Positions 1-8,459 of a stretch of 64,000 nt of DNA are shown piece after piece. Source of the DNA: Halobaculum sp. MBLA0147 (lineage in GTDB: Archaea > Halobacteriota > Halobacteria > Halobacteriales > Haloferacaceae); assembly GCF_041361345.1 (NCBI RefSeq), contig NZ_JBGKAD010000003.1, positions 62,001 to 126,000 on the forward strand. The letters are read 5' to 3'. A program made the position numbers and the translations under genes. The first letter of the stretch is position 1; the number at the start of each line of letters is the position of its first letter. The notes below the pieces were generated by a model. It made no database searches. It was given only the letters and a program-made list of their open reading frames with translations, and was not told where the DNA came from.

Positions 1-249
1 CCGGAGTGTCTGGATCTCGATCTCGCCGGCTCCGCGGAGCACGAAGAGGTCGTTCGCCATCCCGGCGTACGCCAGCGTCGCCAGTCCGGTGATCCCGACG
101 AGCATCGCGTACCCCGCGTCGTCGTACGGCGGCTCGTCCTGGTCGTCGAGGTACCAGGCGACCAGCGAGACGGCCGCTCCGATCGCCAGAGCGAACGTTC
201 CGACGGTGTACGAGGCCTCCCGCGCGAAGACGGTCGTCGCTGCGCTCAC
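1..249 (-). CDS. Sensory rhodopsin (SRII-like), N-terminal part, cut by window edge
   Basis: This is the first 83 codons of a retinal protein that continues beyond base 1. Helix B carries GITGLATLAYAGMAND, which resembles the haloarchaeal sensory rhodopsin pattern GITGLAAIAYTTMG. The retinal lysine and the counterion Asp are outside the window, so the subtype is inferred from helix B and from the neighbour, a Cache-bearing HtrII-like transducer just upstream. In known haloarchaea htrII precedes sopII in one operon. The start is GTG at 249, chosen because a GGGAGGG ribosome-binding sequence lies 4-10 bases upstream. A 195-base gap with short repeats separates it from the transducer gene. It would form a membrane complex with the transducer to signal light. 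Another type of transducer-coupled rhodopsin cannot be excluded. Confidence 0.75.
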   Translation of the reverse strand, partial: MSAATTVFAREASYTVGTFALAIGAAVSLVAWYLDDQDEPPYDDAGYAMLVGITGLATLAYAGMANDLFVLRGAGEIEIQTLR

Positions 250-346
250 GGCTCCCTCCCGTCGACGTGTCGGTTCGCGAGCCGTGCGACCGGGACCACC
301 GGTCGTCTCCCCCGTCCCGTCGTCTCTGCCGATTCGGCGGCAGTCG

Positions 347-404
347 CGTCGGCTCTGTCGGTCGTGTCGGCTCTGTCGGTCGTGTCGGCTCTGTCGATCG
401 TGTC
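347..404. repeat. 18-bp tandem repeat between transducer and rhodopsin genes
   Basis: The unit gtcgtgtcggctctgtcg occurs at 361-378 and 379-396, with a partial copy before and a degenerate copy after. It lies in the gap after the transducer stop codon. The 14-mer ccgacacgaccgac (reverse strand) also occurs in the repeat at 27845-27904. It probably arose by replication slippage; no function is visible. Confidence 0.8.
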
Positions 405-444
405 GGTCGTGGTCGTCGTAGTGAACATGTGTGTCGTGTGGTAG

Positions 445-2832
445 TCAGTCGTCCGTCGTCGCCGGTCGTGGGCTGGCGCCGGTCGCCGTCCCCTCGTCGT
501 CGCGGACGGTCAGCTCCGCCAGCGAGGCGCGGAGCCGTTCTGCGTCGTCCGCGAGCCGGTCCGTCGTGTCCGCCGCGGTGCCGATCACGCGCCGTTGGTC
601 GTCGGCCGCCCCGACGAGGTCGTCTGCGTCCGCGGCCGTCCGCTCGCTGATCGTCCGCACGTCGTCGACGACCTCCGAGGCGGCCTGTGTCGACTCCGCC
701 TGTTCGGCCGTCGCACGCGAGATCTCGGCGACGCTGTCGTCCGTCCGCTCGACGTGGTCGACGATGTCGCTCAGCTGCGTGAGCGCGTCCTCGACCGTCT
801 CCGCGGCACTCGCGAGCGTCTCGTCGGCGTCGTCGGCGCGGTCCACGGCGGTCTCCGTCTGCTCGCGGATGGCGGTCAACTGCTCGTTCACCTCCGCGGC
901 CGACTCCTTCGCCTCGCCCGCCAACGCCTTCACCTCCTCGGCGACGACCGCGAACCCGTCGCCGTCGACGCCGCTGCCGTCGCCGCCGGCCCGGGCCGCC
1001 TCGATGGAGGCGTTGATCGCCAGCATGTCCGTCTCGTCGGCCACGTCGGAGATCAGGTCGACCACCTCCGTCACGCGGTCGACGCGCTCGGCCAACTCGT
1101 CGACGGCCGCGACCGTCTCGTCGATCGTCGCCACCGTCTCGTCCATCTCGTCGATGGCCGCCTCCGCGGCGTCGGCCCCGTCTCGGGCCGCCGTCGCGGC
1201 GGTCTCGGAGGCCTCGGCGACCTCGTCCGTCGTCGCGGCGATCTCCTCCGCCGTCGCCGACAGTCGGTCGATCTCGTCCGCCAGCGAGGCGACCTCGTCT
1301 CGCTGTGTCGTCGCGTCGCCCTCGATCTCCGTCAGCCGCTCCGAGAGGCGCTCCGAGACGGTCGTCGCCTCGCCGACGGCGTCGGTCACGTCGTCTGCGG
1401 CAGCGGTCACGTCGTCTGCGAACGCCGACAGTTCCCGGATCGTCTCCTCGTACTCCGCGAGCAACTCGTTGACCGCGACGCCGACGCGGTGCATCGCCTC
1501 GGCACCGTCGGTCTCGAACTCGGTGTCGTCGCTCTCGGTCGCCACGCGCCGCGTCAGGTCGCCCGCCGCCGCGGCCTCCAACTCCGTCGCGTACGACGCC
1601 GCACGCTCGGTCACGGTTCGGGACAGGTCCTCCGCCTCGCGTCGGGTCGTCTCCGCCTCGCGCTCGGCGCGCTCGGCGGCCTCGATCTCCTCGGTCAGCG
1701 TCCGGCGCATCTGGTCCATGCTCTGGCGCACGTCGCCGAACGCGTCGGTCCGTCGCGTCGGGAACGGGACGTCCAGCTCTCCGTCTGCGACACGGTTCGC
1801 CCGGTTCTGGAGGTCCCGCGTCTGGATCACCGTCGTCGAGCCGACCGTACTGCCGAACAGGACGAGACTCACCAGTGCGAGCAGCGCGACACCGACGACC
1901 GCCGAGGTGGCGTGATCGCCCACCGCGAACGCGGTCTCGGCGTCCGTCTGGACGACGACCGCCCACGGCGTGCCCGCGACGCCGGCGTACGACACGAGTG
2001 CGCGTCCGTCACCCGCAGTCGCCGACCCGTCGTCGGTCGACGCTCCGTCGCTCCCGCCGTCGGCTCCGCCGCTCTCGCCGACGCCGAACCCGTCGACCGC
2101 GACGACACCCGCGGCACCGTCACCGGCCGCCGCGGCCGTCACCGCGCCGTCGAGTGTGGGGACGCTCGCCCCGGACACACCGGCGTCGGGTGTCGCGAGG
2201 ATCACGTTCGCGTCCGTCGTCGCGACGACCGTCCGCTCGTCGTCGACCAGGTAGCTCTCCGTCGCGCTCTGCGTCCCGTCGTCGTCCGTACTCCCGACGG
2301 TTCCGTCGACGACTGCGTTCGGTGCGAGCGTGTACACCAGTGCGCCCTCCGCCGTCGGGTGGACGTACGCGACGGCGAGTCCGTCGACGCTCGACGACCG
2401 GAACCCGTCGGTGTAGGTCGGCGTCGAGCCCGTGGCGGCGTCGAACGCCGCGTCGGGGAGCGTCGCCCCGTCGGCGGTCGACGCCGCGATCTCGCCGTCG
2501 CTCACGTAGTGGACGGCGGCGACCCCCTCCCCGAGCGTGTCGCCCACGGCGGCCAGCCGCTCGGCGACGGCGTCGGTGTCACCCGACGCGACGGCCGGTG
2601 CCGTCGCGAGCTGTGCCGCCCGTCGTTCGACGCCGTCGCTCCACCGTTCCAGCGCGAGTGCGCGCCGCTCGGCGTCTTCTACGGCCCGCGTCTCGGCACG
2701 GTCCTGCGCCAGCGAACTCGTCGACCCCGCCGCCGCGATCGTGAACCCACCGAGCAACACCGCGATGAGTCCGAAGGCGACGAGGAGCTTCACAGCGTAA
2801 CTCCCGCGAATCCTCTCTGTGACTCGCCTCAT
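445..2832 (-). CDS. HtrII-like phototaxis/chemotaxis transducer with extracellular Cache domain
   Basis: This is a 795-residue methyl-accepting transducer. TM1 is at about residues 8-30, followed by a roughly 260-residue extracellular domain of dCache type, TM2 near 305-325, HAMP at about 330-380, long coiled coils and the signalling hairpin ([19 protein letters not shown], then GFAVVAEEVKALA). The start MRRVTERIRG at 2832 is preferred over an in-frame start 10 codons upstream, because basic residues directly before TM1 are usual in this family. A transducer with a large extracellular domain next to a sensory rhodopsin matches Halobacterium HtrII, which responds to blue light through SRII and to serine through its extracellular domain. 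The ligand here is unknown. It would signal to CheA/CheW, which are not in this window. Confidence 0.88.
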   Translation of the reverse strand: MRRVTERIRGSYAVKLLVAFGLIAVLLGGFTIAAAGSTSSLAQDRAETRAVEDAERRALALERWSDGVERRAAQLATAPAVASGDTDAVAERLAAVGDTLGEGVAAVHYVSDGEIAASTADGATLPDAAFDAATGSTPTYTDGFRSSSVDGLAVAYVHPTAEGALVYTLAPNAVVDGTVGSTDDDGTQSATESYLVDDERTVVATTDANVILATPDAGVSGASVPTLDGAVTAAAAGDGAAGVVAVDGFGVGESGGADGGSDGASTDDGSATAGDGRALVSYAGVAGTPWAVVVQTDAETAFAVGDHATSAVVGVALLALVSLVLFGSTVGSTTVIQTRDLQNRANRVADGELDVPFPTRRTDAFGDVRQSMDQMRRTLTEEIEAAERAEREAETTRREAEDLSRTVTERAASYATELEAAAAGDLTRRVATESDDTEFETDGAEAMHRVGVAVNELLAEYEETIRELSAFADDVTAAADDVTDAVGEATTVSERLSERLTEIEGDATTQRDEVASLADEIDRLSATAEEIAATTDEVAEASETAATAARDGADAAEAAIDEMDETVATIDETVAAVDELAERVDRVTEVVDLISDVADETDMLAINASIEAARAGGDGSGVDGDGFAVVAEEVKALAGEAKESAAEVNEQLTAIREQTETAVDRADDADETLASAAETVEDALTQLSDIVDHVERTDDSVAEISRATAEQAESTQAASEVVDDVRTISERTAADADDLVGAADDQRRVIGTAADTTDRLADDAERLRASLAELTVRDDEGTATGASPRPATTDD

Positions 2833-3008
2833 CAGTAAGTACACGTACCAGGGTCTACACACCGTTAGTCCCTACGATACGAGTACCGCGTGTGATAACT
2901 GGACACGACTACGTGTCGATCGCACCGACCCGCGGGGCGACGCCGGAGGCCACGCAGGTGACGACCTCGGCGACAAGTTACAAGTCGAGGCCGCCCGAGC
3001 CGTGTGGT

Positions 3009-3620
3009 ATGGCAACAGTAGACGAGCAGCGCGTGCCGCGCGACGGTGGGTTCGGCGAACGGGTGGTGCACCTCGCGGAGCAGGCGAACCCGGCGTTCGC
3101 GGCCGGGAGCGTCGTGGTGCCGCTGGCAGCCGTCGCGCTCACGGCGGCGCTCGGTTCCACGACGGGACTGTTCTACACCCACGTCGTGACGGGGGCGATC
3201 TGGTTCGGGTTCGCGCTGGTGTTCCCGGCGGTGGTCGGCCCGGTGTTGGGTGGGCTGGACGACGAGGCGGCGTGGGCGGTCACGCGACGCCTGACGCCGA
3301 AGGTGGTGTTCTTCGTCTTCGGGACGAGTCTGGCGACCGTGGTCTCGGGGACGATCCTCCTCGGCGGGACGGGCCTGTCGTACGGCTACTCGGGGACGTG
3401 GCCGACCGTGGCACTCGCCTCCGGGTGGGGGTTGTTCCTGTTCGGGTTGGTCGTGCCGAACCGACTCCACCTCAGAGAGTACTACCTGCGGAGTCGCGAC
3501 GACCCGGACGAGGCGGCGCTGGCGACCGTCGAGCGCCGGATCCTCGTCGTCGGGCTGTTCGAGGCGGTCGCGATGCTCGGAATCATCGTCACGATGACCG
3601 GGCTCCGACTCGGAGTCTGA
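3009..3620 (+). CDS. Four-helix membrane protein, CopD-like fold possible
   Basis: A protein of 203 residues with a short soluble N-terminus and about four to five hydrophobic segments (near 25-55, 60-80, 95-120, 125-150 and 180-200). The TGLFYTHVVTGAIWFGFAL segment and the overall helix layout resemble CopD/DUF2269-type four-helix membrane proteins, but no metal- or haem-binding signature is certain. The start is ATG at 3009, where the acidic haloarchaeal sequence begins; the frame is open further upstream but reads as non-coding. It is convergent with the CPBP protease gene, only 25 bases apart. The function is unknown. Confidence 0.7.
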   Translation: MATVDEQRVPRDGGFGERVVHLAEQANPAFAAGSVVVPLAAVALTAALGSTTGLFYTHVVTGAIWFGFALVFPAVVGPVLGGLDDEAAWAVTRRLTPKVVFFVFGTSLATVVSGTILLGGTGLSYGYSGTWPTVALASGWGLFLFGLVVPNRLHLREYYLRSRDDPDEAALATVERRILVVGLFEAVAMLGIIVTMTGLRLGV

Positions 3621-3645
3621 CCGGTCGCGCCGCCTGTGCGTACCG

Positions 3646-4404
3646 TCAGGCCGGCCACACACCGAGGAGGCCGGTCGTGAGGGCGAACGTGTTGTACCCT
3701 GCGTGGACCAACACGGGCACGACGAGCGCGTTTGTCCGGTCGTAGACGTACCCCAACAACAGCGACACGCCGAACAGCAGCGCCACCGCCAGTCCCAACC
3801 CGAGCGTCGACCCGCCGACGTAGGTGCCGGCGTGGACACTCAGGAACGGGACGGAGGCCAGTGCCACGGCGGGCCAGCGACCCAGCGACACGCGGAGCCG
3901 CCGCTGGATCGCCCCGCGGAACAGGACCTCCTCGACGACGGGAGCACCGACGACGGTGTACGCGAGCAGCGCGACGTACACCCACGTCCCCTGGGTGCTC
4001 CCGATCACGTTCTGGGGGAGCGTCACGCCGGCGACCGCGACGCCGACTTGGAAGGTCGTGTACGCGACCGCGGCGACGAGAACGCCACCACCGATCACAC
4101 GGGCGTGCTCTCCGAGGTCGCGATCACCCCACAGGCCGTCGTGGTAGCGGACCGCGTACCCGCCGCCGACTGCGAGCATCGCCACCGCCGCCAGCCCCTG
4201 TCCGGCGGCGGTCACCCACGGCGGGGACTGGCCGTACTCCACGCCGAGCCCGACGATGGCGGCGACTCTCACGCCCACACCGGCGCCGAAGAAGCCGCCG
4301 ACACCGAGGACCCACAACCCGAGTCCCACGCCGAGTGTCCGCAAGAGTCCACTCTCGGAGGACTGTCCGTCCGCCGTCGTGTGTCCGTGACTCGTCTCCG
4401 TCAT
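3646..4404 (-). CDS. CPBP family intramembrane metalloprotease
   Basis: A protein of 252 residues with about seven membrane helices. Motif 1 EEVLFRG, with the two glutamates and the arginine of the CAAX-protease/bacteriocin-processing (ABI) family, sits near residue 155. The later motifs FLSVHAG and VHAGYN supply the other conserved histidine and asparagine positions. The family cleaves substrates inside the membrane, but the archaeal targets are mostly unknown. ATG at 4404 was chosen over a start 21 codons upstream because MTETSHGH begins the hydrophilic N-terminus typical of haloarchaeal members. It stands alone, convergent with the upstream membrane protein gene. Confidence 0.88.
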   Translation of the reverse strand: MTETSHGHTTADGQSSESGLLRTLGVGLGLWVLGVGGFFGAGVGVRVAAIVGLGVEYGQSPPWVTAAGQGLAAVAMLAVGGGYAVRYHDGLWGDRDLGEHARVIGGGVLVAAVAYTTFQVGVAVAGVTLPQNVIGSTQGTWVYVALLAYTVVGAPVVEEVLFRGAIQRRLRVSLGRWPAVALASVPFLSVHAGTYVGGSTLGLGLAVALLFGVSLLLGYVYDRTNALVVPVLVHAGYNTFALTTGLLGVWPA

Positions 4405-4554
4405 CGCGTCGACAGTCACGGACGGGAGTGACAAGAAAGCTCTCAGAACTGAACTTCTGACACTCACCCGACACGTCTCCGTGACCCGCCGCAGAGGGCC
4501 CGGTGGTTCACGACGGCCGGCGGCACCCCGGCCGTGGGTCGTCGGGCGCGAGTC

Positions 4555-5139
4555 TCACTCCTCGACGGCGTCCGGCGGGTCGACGGCGCTGACGATGTCG
4601 TCGCCGTCGAGCTCCGCTGCGCGGTTCGAGAGTCGGTCACCGAGTTCCTCGAAGCGGTCCGAGAGCGTGCGGTAGCGCTCGTTCGTCGTCAGCTCCTCGC
4701 TGCGGTACTGTTCCTCCAACGCGGCCAACTTCTCGCCGACGGCGCGGTACTCCCGGCGGGTCTCGTCGAACTGTACGCGGTCCCACAGTTCGTCGACGAC
4801 GCGGGTCACCGTCTCTCGGTCGAGCGCCTTCTGGACGTAGGCGTCGAAGTCCAACGCCGCGATGTCGGCGTCCGGTTCGACGGCCGTCACCAGCGCCACG
4901 CGCACGTCGACCTCGCGCTCGCGGATCTCCGCGAGCACCTCGTCGCCCGCCATCTCCGGCATCAGGCGGTCGAGCAACACCACGTCCACGTCCGCCTCGC
5001 CGTCCAGGATCTCCAGAGCCGCCGTCCCGGTGTCTGCCGTCAGCAGGTCGTAGTCGGCCCCGAGCCAGATGTCGTACGTCTCTAAGACCATCTGGTCGTC
5101 GTCGACCGCGAGCACCGTGGGCCCGTCTGTGTCCGTCAT
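4555..5139 (-). CDS. HalX-type response regulator
   Basis: A protein of 194 residues. The receiver domain spans about residues 8-120, with the acidic pair in VLAVDDDQ, the phospho-acceptor Asp in VVLLDRLMP and the conserved Lys in YVQKALD. The C-terminal 70 residues form the helical HalX domain common in haloarchaeal regulators, with a predicted coiled coil (EEQYRSEELTTNERYRTLSD). There is no classical DNA-binding domain; HalX proteins are thought to relay or modulate signals. The start ATG at 5139 gives the standard short leader before the first strand. The sensor kinase gene at 5271 lies 131 bases upstream on the same strand, so it is a plausible partner. Confidence 0.9.
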   Translation of the reverse strand: MTDTDGPTVLAVDDDQMVLETYDIWLGADYDLLTADTGTAALEILDGEADVDVVLLDRLMPEMAGDEVLAEIREREVDVRVALVTAVEPDADIAALDFDAYVQKALDRETVTRVVDELWDRVQFDETRREYRAVGEKLAALEEQYRSEELTTNERYRTLSDRFEELGDRLSNRAAELDGDDIVSAVDPPDAVEE

Positions 5140-5177
5140 TCGACTGCCATCTCGTCGTTCACTACTCCCCCCGGCCG

Positions 5178-5185
5178 TATATAAA
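5178..5185 (-). promoter_or_regulatory. TATA box of the HalX regulator gene
   Basis: On the minus strand this reads TTTATATA, in an otherwise GC-rich gap. It is centred about 42 bases upstream of ATG 5139, which would give a short leader of roughly 15 bases. This suggests the regulator has its own promoter separate from the kinase gene upstream. Confidence 0.6.
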
Positions 5186-5270
5186 GACCGGCGAAGGAAG
5201 TGGGACGCGTTCACTCTCACTACACAGACTGTGCTCGGCCCCGTCGTAATCACGGGTGCTGTGGCCGCTG

Positions 5271-7628
5271 TCACTCGTCGGGCCGCTGGAACCGGAGGAC
5301 GACGGTCGTCCCGCCCATCTCGTTGTCCTCGACGCTCGCGTCGCCGCCGTAGCGCTCCAGCATCGCGTCCACGAAGAACAGTCCGAACCCAGAGCCGATG
5401 TCGGCGTCCTTCAGGCCGCGGTTCCCCCGTCTGAACACCGCCTCCTTCTCCTCGTCGGGGATGCCCGGTCCGTCGTCGGCGATCCGGACCGCGACGGTCT
5501 GGTCGCGAGGCGTGACGGAGACGGTCACGGACGGCTCGTCGCCGTCGTGGTGGTCGACCGCGTTGTCGAGGACGTTGCCGATCACGTTGCCCACCATCTC
5601 GTCGGCCGCTACCGTCACGTCCGTCTCGCCGGTCACCTCGACGGAGACGTTCCGGTGACGTGCCCGGAGATTCTCGACACGTTCCGTCAGCGGCTCTTCC
5701 AGGTGCACCGGTTCGACGGACTCGCCGCGCTCGTCCGCCAAGGCGTCGAGGAGCGCCCGGAAGCGGTCGACGAGGTCGATGACGGTCTCGCTGCGGTCCA
5801 CGACGGTCTCGGCGTACGACTCCTCGCGCCCGTCTAAGGTCTCCGCCAGCACCTCGCCGCGCGACCGGACGACGGTCATCGCGTTCTGTACGTCGTGGCG
5901 GATCAGGCTGTTGACGAACTCCAACTGGTCGGCGCGGCGTTCCAACTCCGTCTCGCGCTCGGCGCGCTCGATGGCCGCGTCGGCGTTGTTCGCCAACAGG
6001 TCGACGACGTGCCTGTGTGCGGGTTCGAGTTCCGCCTCCGTCCGTGCGACGACGAGGCGGTGACTGCCGCCGAGGCGTCGCGTCACGGTCTCTGCCGGCG
6101 GAGTCCCGCGGTCCGCGAGTGCCGCCGCGAGTTCGTCCGTGTCGAGGGTGATCCCGTCGTCGACCGGCCGGAACCGCGGGCCGCGCCCACCGGCGAGTTC
6201 GCCGACGCCGTCGTCGTCGGCCGTCGCCGTCCCGCGCTCCTCGCCCGACAGGGGTGACTCCCTACGCCCCTCGTCGTCGACGGCACCGCCGGAGCCGTCG
6301 TGTGCGGTGTCGACCACCGGCACCGACGAGACCACCGGCTCGCCGGACGAGGACTCCGCCGTCGCCGTGACGGGTCGGAACACCTCGTCGTCGGGGTCGA
6401 ACGCCCACACGCCGACGACGGCGTCGTCGAACAGTTCCGTCAGGACGTTCCGCACGGCGTCCGCGACGGCGACGGGTTCGCGGGCGTCGAACAACGCCGC
6501 GACACCCTCCGCGAGCGCGTCGAACTGCCGTGCGCGCTCCTTCTGTTCCCCGATGTCGGTGAACACGAGGTACCCCTCCGACGATTCGCGCTCGTCACCC
6601 GCCGCCCGCTCGTCCGCGGCGCTCCCCGGCGGACGGCCCGAGGTCTCCGCGGCGACAACCGCGTCAGAGACGCCGACACCCGGCTCCGGGTCCACGCTCG
6701 TCACTGGCACGAAGTCCACGAGGAAGTCGTCGACGCCGTCCGGCGTCGAGACGCGCAACTCCGTCTCCGCCTCCGGGTCGCCGGCGAACGGCGGCAGGTC
6801 GTGGACACTCGTCGGCCCGTCGTCGCCGTTCTCACTCTCCGCTGGTCGTCCGTGGTCCGACTCACCGCCTACCGTCACGTCACTCGCCCCATCCGCCGCC
6901 GTCCCGCCGTCTGTCGTCGTGCTCTCTCCCGCGACACCGTCGAGACGGTTCTCGTAGCCGCTCACGCGGTCGCCGGCGGCACGCGCGACGACGCGGTCGT
7001 CCAACACCTCGCCGACTCGCGTGTCCGACAACTCCCTCTCGCCGGTGTCGAACGTCTCGCGGAACGAGCGGTTGGCCCGCTGTACGACCGGCTCACCGTC
7101 GACGAACTTGACGGCCAACATCGCGTCGCCGGCGTTGTCGAACAGCGCCTCCGCCCGGTCGCGTTCCACCCGCGCGGCTTCGGCCGCTCGGCGACCCCGT
7201 GCGTGGTAGAGTCCGGCGACGAACGTCACCAGCCCCCCGACGACCACCCCGTCGGCGGCGATCACCAGCGGCTTGTACCGCCCCTGGACGCCGATCTGGA
7301 TCCCGAGCACGACGAGGTAGACGAGCGTGACCGACACGGTCCCGAACAGCGACCACCGGGCGACGAGCGATACGTGCTCCTCGCGCCAGTCCGAGCGTGC
7401 GAGTCTGAAACTGGCGACCACGAACCCGATCGTCAACAGCAGGAAGAGTGCGTTCTCGACCAGCGTCGACGCCAGCGTCGTCCCGTCCGCGACCACGTCG
7501 TCGACCACGTCGTACAGCGGCACCGCCAACAGCGCACAACTCACGACGACGAGGACGCGCGCCTCGCCGACGCGGGCCACGACACCCCGCGCGACCCGAC
7601 GGGGTGTCGATCCGCTAGCGTCTGTCAT
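5271..7628 (-). CDS. Membrane sensor histidine kinase (4 TM, PAS, GAF-like, HisKA-like, HATPase)
   Basis: A protein of 785 residues. Four hydrophobic helices occupy about residues 22-145. A PAS domain follows from about 155 (LFDNAGDAMLAVKF), interrupted by a charged low-complexity insert. A GAF-like region is followed by an H-box with the phospho-acceptor His in RHDVQNAMTVV, an N-box (NVLDNAVDHHDGD) and G-boxes (DDGPGIP, GSGFGLFF). The start ATG 7628 directly follows GGAGGT, so it is preferred to the long upstream extension. It probably phosphorylates a receiver protein; candidates are the HalX regulator downstream or proteins elsewhere. The degenerate receiver gene at 7894 is divergently transcribed from the same 265-base gap. 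Confidence 0.9.
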   Translation of the reverse strand: MTDASGSTPRRVARGVVARVGEARVLVVVSCALLAVPLYDVVDDVVADGTTLASTLVENALFLLLTIGFVVASFRLARSDWREEHVSLVARWSLFGTVSVTLVYLVVLGIQIGVQGRYKPLVIAADGVVVGGLVTFVAGLYHARGRRAAEAARVERDRAEALFDNAGDAMLAVKFVDGEPVVQRANRSFRETFDTGERELSDTRVGEVLDDRVVARAAGDRVSGYENRLDGVAGESTTTDGGTAADGASDVTVGGESDHGRPAESENGDDGPTSVHDLPPFAGDPEAETELRVSTPDGVDDFLVDFVPVTSVDPEPGVGVSDAVVAAETSGRPPGSAADERAAGDERESSEGYLVFTDIGEQKERARQFDALAEGVAALFDAREPVAVADAVRNVLTELFDDAVVGVWAFDPDDEVFRPVTATAESSSGEPVVSSVPVVDTAHDGSGGAVDDEGRRESPLSGEERGTATADDDGVGELAGGRGPRFRPVDDGITLDTDELAAALADRGTPPAETVTRRLGGSHRLVVARTEAELEPAHRHVVDLLANNADAAIERAERETELERRADQLEFVNSLIRHDVQNAMTVVRSRGEVLAETLDGREESYAETVVDRSETVIDLVDRFRALLDALADERGESVEPVHLEEPLTERVENLRARHRNVSVEVTGETDVTVAADEMVGNVIGNVLDNAVDHHDGDEPSVTVSVTPRDQTVAVRIADDGPGIPDEEKEAVFRRGNRGLKDADIGSGFGLFFVDAMLERYGGDASVEDNEMGGTTVVLRFQRPDE

Positions 7629-7893
7629 ACCTCCCCAAATCAGGGCGGCGTACAAGTGTCTAGCGCCGGCAGCTTGCAGCTGACGTGGTGGAGGCGTACC
7701 GGCTCTCGCACGGGTCGTCCGTATCGTGTGCCGCCAGTAGACCGGTCGTCTTCCTCGGACAGGGGGCGTCGCTCCGTGTGCTACGCCGGACCTCGACCAC
7801 CGACTCTGTGTAGTGAGGGTTCGACCGAACTGACCGTTCGTTCTAGTGAGACGGACAATCCATGCCCGACGGGGGACTTCCTCGAAGTGAGCC

Positions 7894-8343
7894 ATGACGA
7901 CGAACGGGTCCCCGCGAACCGTGCTGTGTGTCGACGCCCCGGAGGCGTTGGAACTGACCGAGACCGCCATCGCCGAGCACCCGCAGACGACGACGGTCGG
8001 CGTGACCAGTGTCGCGGACGCGCGCTCGGTGTTGTCCGAGCGGCGGGTCGACTGCGTGGTCACGGGGAACGAGCTCGCCGACGGCAGTTGGTACGACGTC
8101 GTCGAGACACTCCGCGCGGAGGCGCCGGACACGCCGTGTGTGCTGTTCAGCGAGGTGGTTCCGGACGAGATCGCCGACGGCTCGATCGGCGGCCTGCTCG
8201 TCGAGTTCCACAGCCGACTGTTGTCGGACGCCTACGACCGGCTCGCCGTCGCGACGACCGAACTCGCCCGACTCGGCGACGTGGACGACGACGCGCCGAG
8301 CTACGACGACTTCTCCGAGTCCGGCCGGCCCGACGCCGTCTGA
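7894..8343 (+). CDS. Degenerate receiver-like protein (pseudo-response regulator)
   Basis: A protein of 149 residues laid out like a receiver domain (TVLCVDAPEALELTETAI, then VDCVVTGNEL). The usual acidic pair is reduced to one Asp, the phospho-acceptor position at the end of strand 3 reads T-G instead of D-x, and no conserved Lys follows strand 5. A short acidic tail ends the protein. It therefore looks like a receiver fold that cannot be phosphorylated in the standard way. It is divergent from the membrane histidine kinase gene, with which it shares a 265-base upstream region. Its role may be protein binding; this is inference. Confidence 0.7.
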   Translation: MTTNGSPRTVLCVDAPEALELTETAIAEHPQTTTVGVTSVADARSVLSERRVDCVVTGNELADGSWYDVVETLRAEAPDTPCVLFSEVVPDEIADGSIGGLLVEFHSRLLSDAYDRLAVATTELARLGDVDDDAPSYDDFSESGRPDAV

Positions 8344-8459
8344 CCCGGCTGGCCGGACGCCGACGGTGAGGTCACGGCGTCGACACCCTCTCGCCCTCGC
8401 CCGGTGTCTCCCTCCGGCACTCGTCCGGCCTCCCCCTCCGGCACTTCCCCGCCGCGAAC

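Noticed and set aside
246-428. A 60-codon minus-strand frame beginning with several Thr and containing DRADTTDRADTT
   Set aside because: It is encoded mainly by the 18-bp tandem repeat, has no ribosome-binding site and no family, and it overlaps the rhodopsin start. It is probably an open frame by chance in GC-rich DNA.
595-2838. A 747-codon frame antisense to the HtrII-like transducer gene
   Set aside because: It is a shadow of the real gene: rich in Arg, Gly and Val without the acidic haloarchaeal composition. Many other long antisense frames in the window have the same explanation.
3009-3620. Assignment of the four-helix membrane protein as a copper-resistance protein CopD
   Set aside because: Only the helix layout is similar; the metal or haem ligands could not be confirmed, so no gene symbol was given.
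7629-7893. A small plus-strand gene between the divergent kinase and receiver genes
   Set aside because: Frames here read as non-coding and have no ribosome site; the gap most likely holds two divergent promoters.
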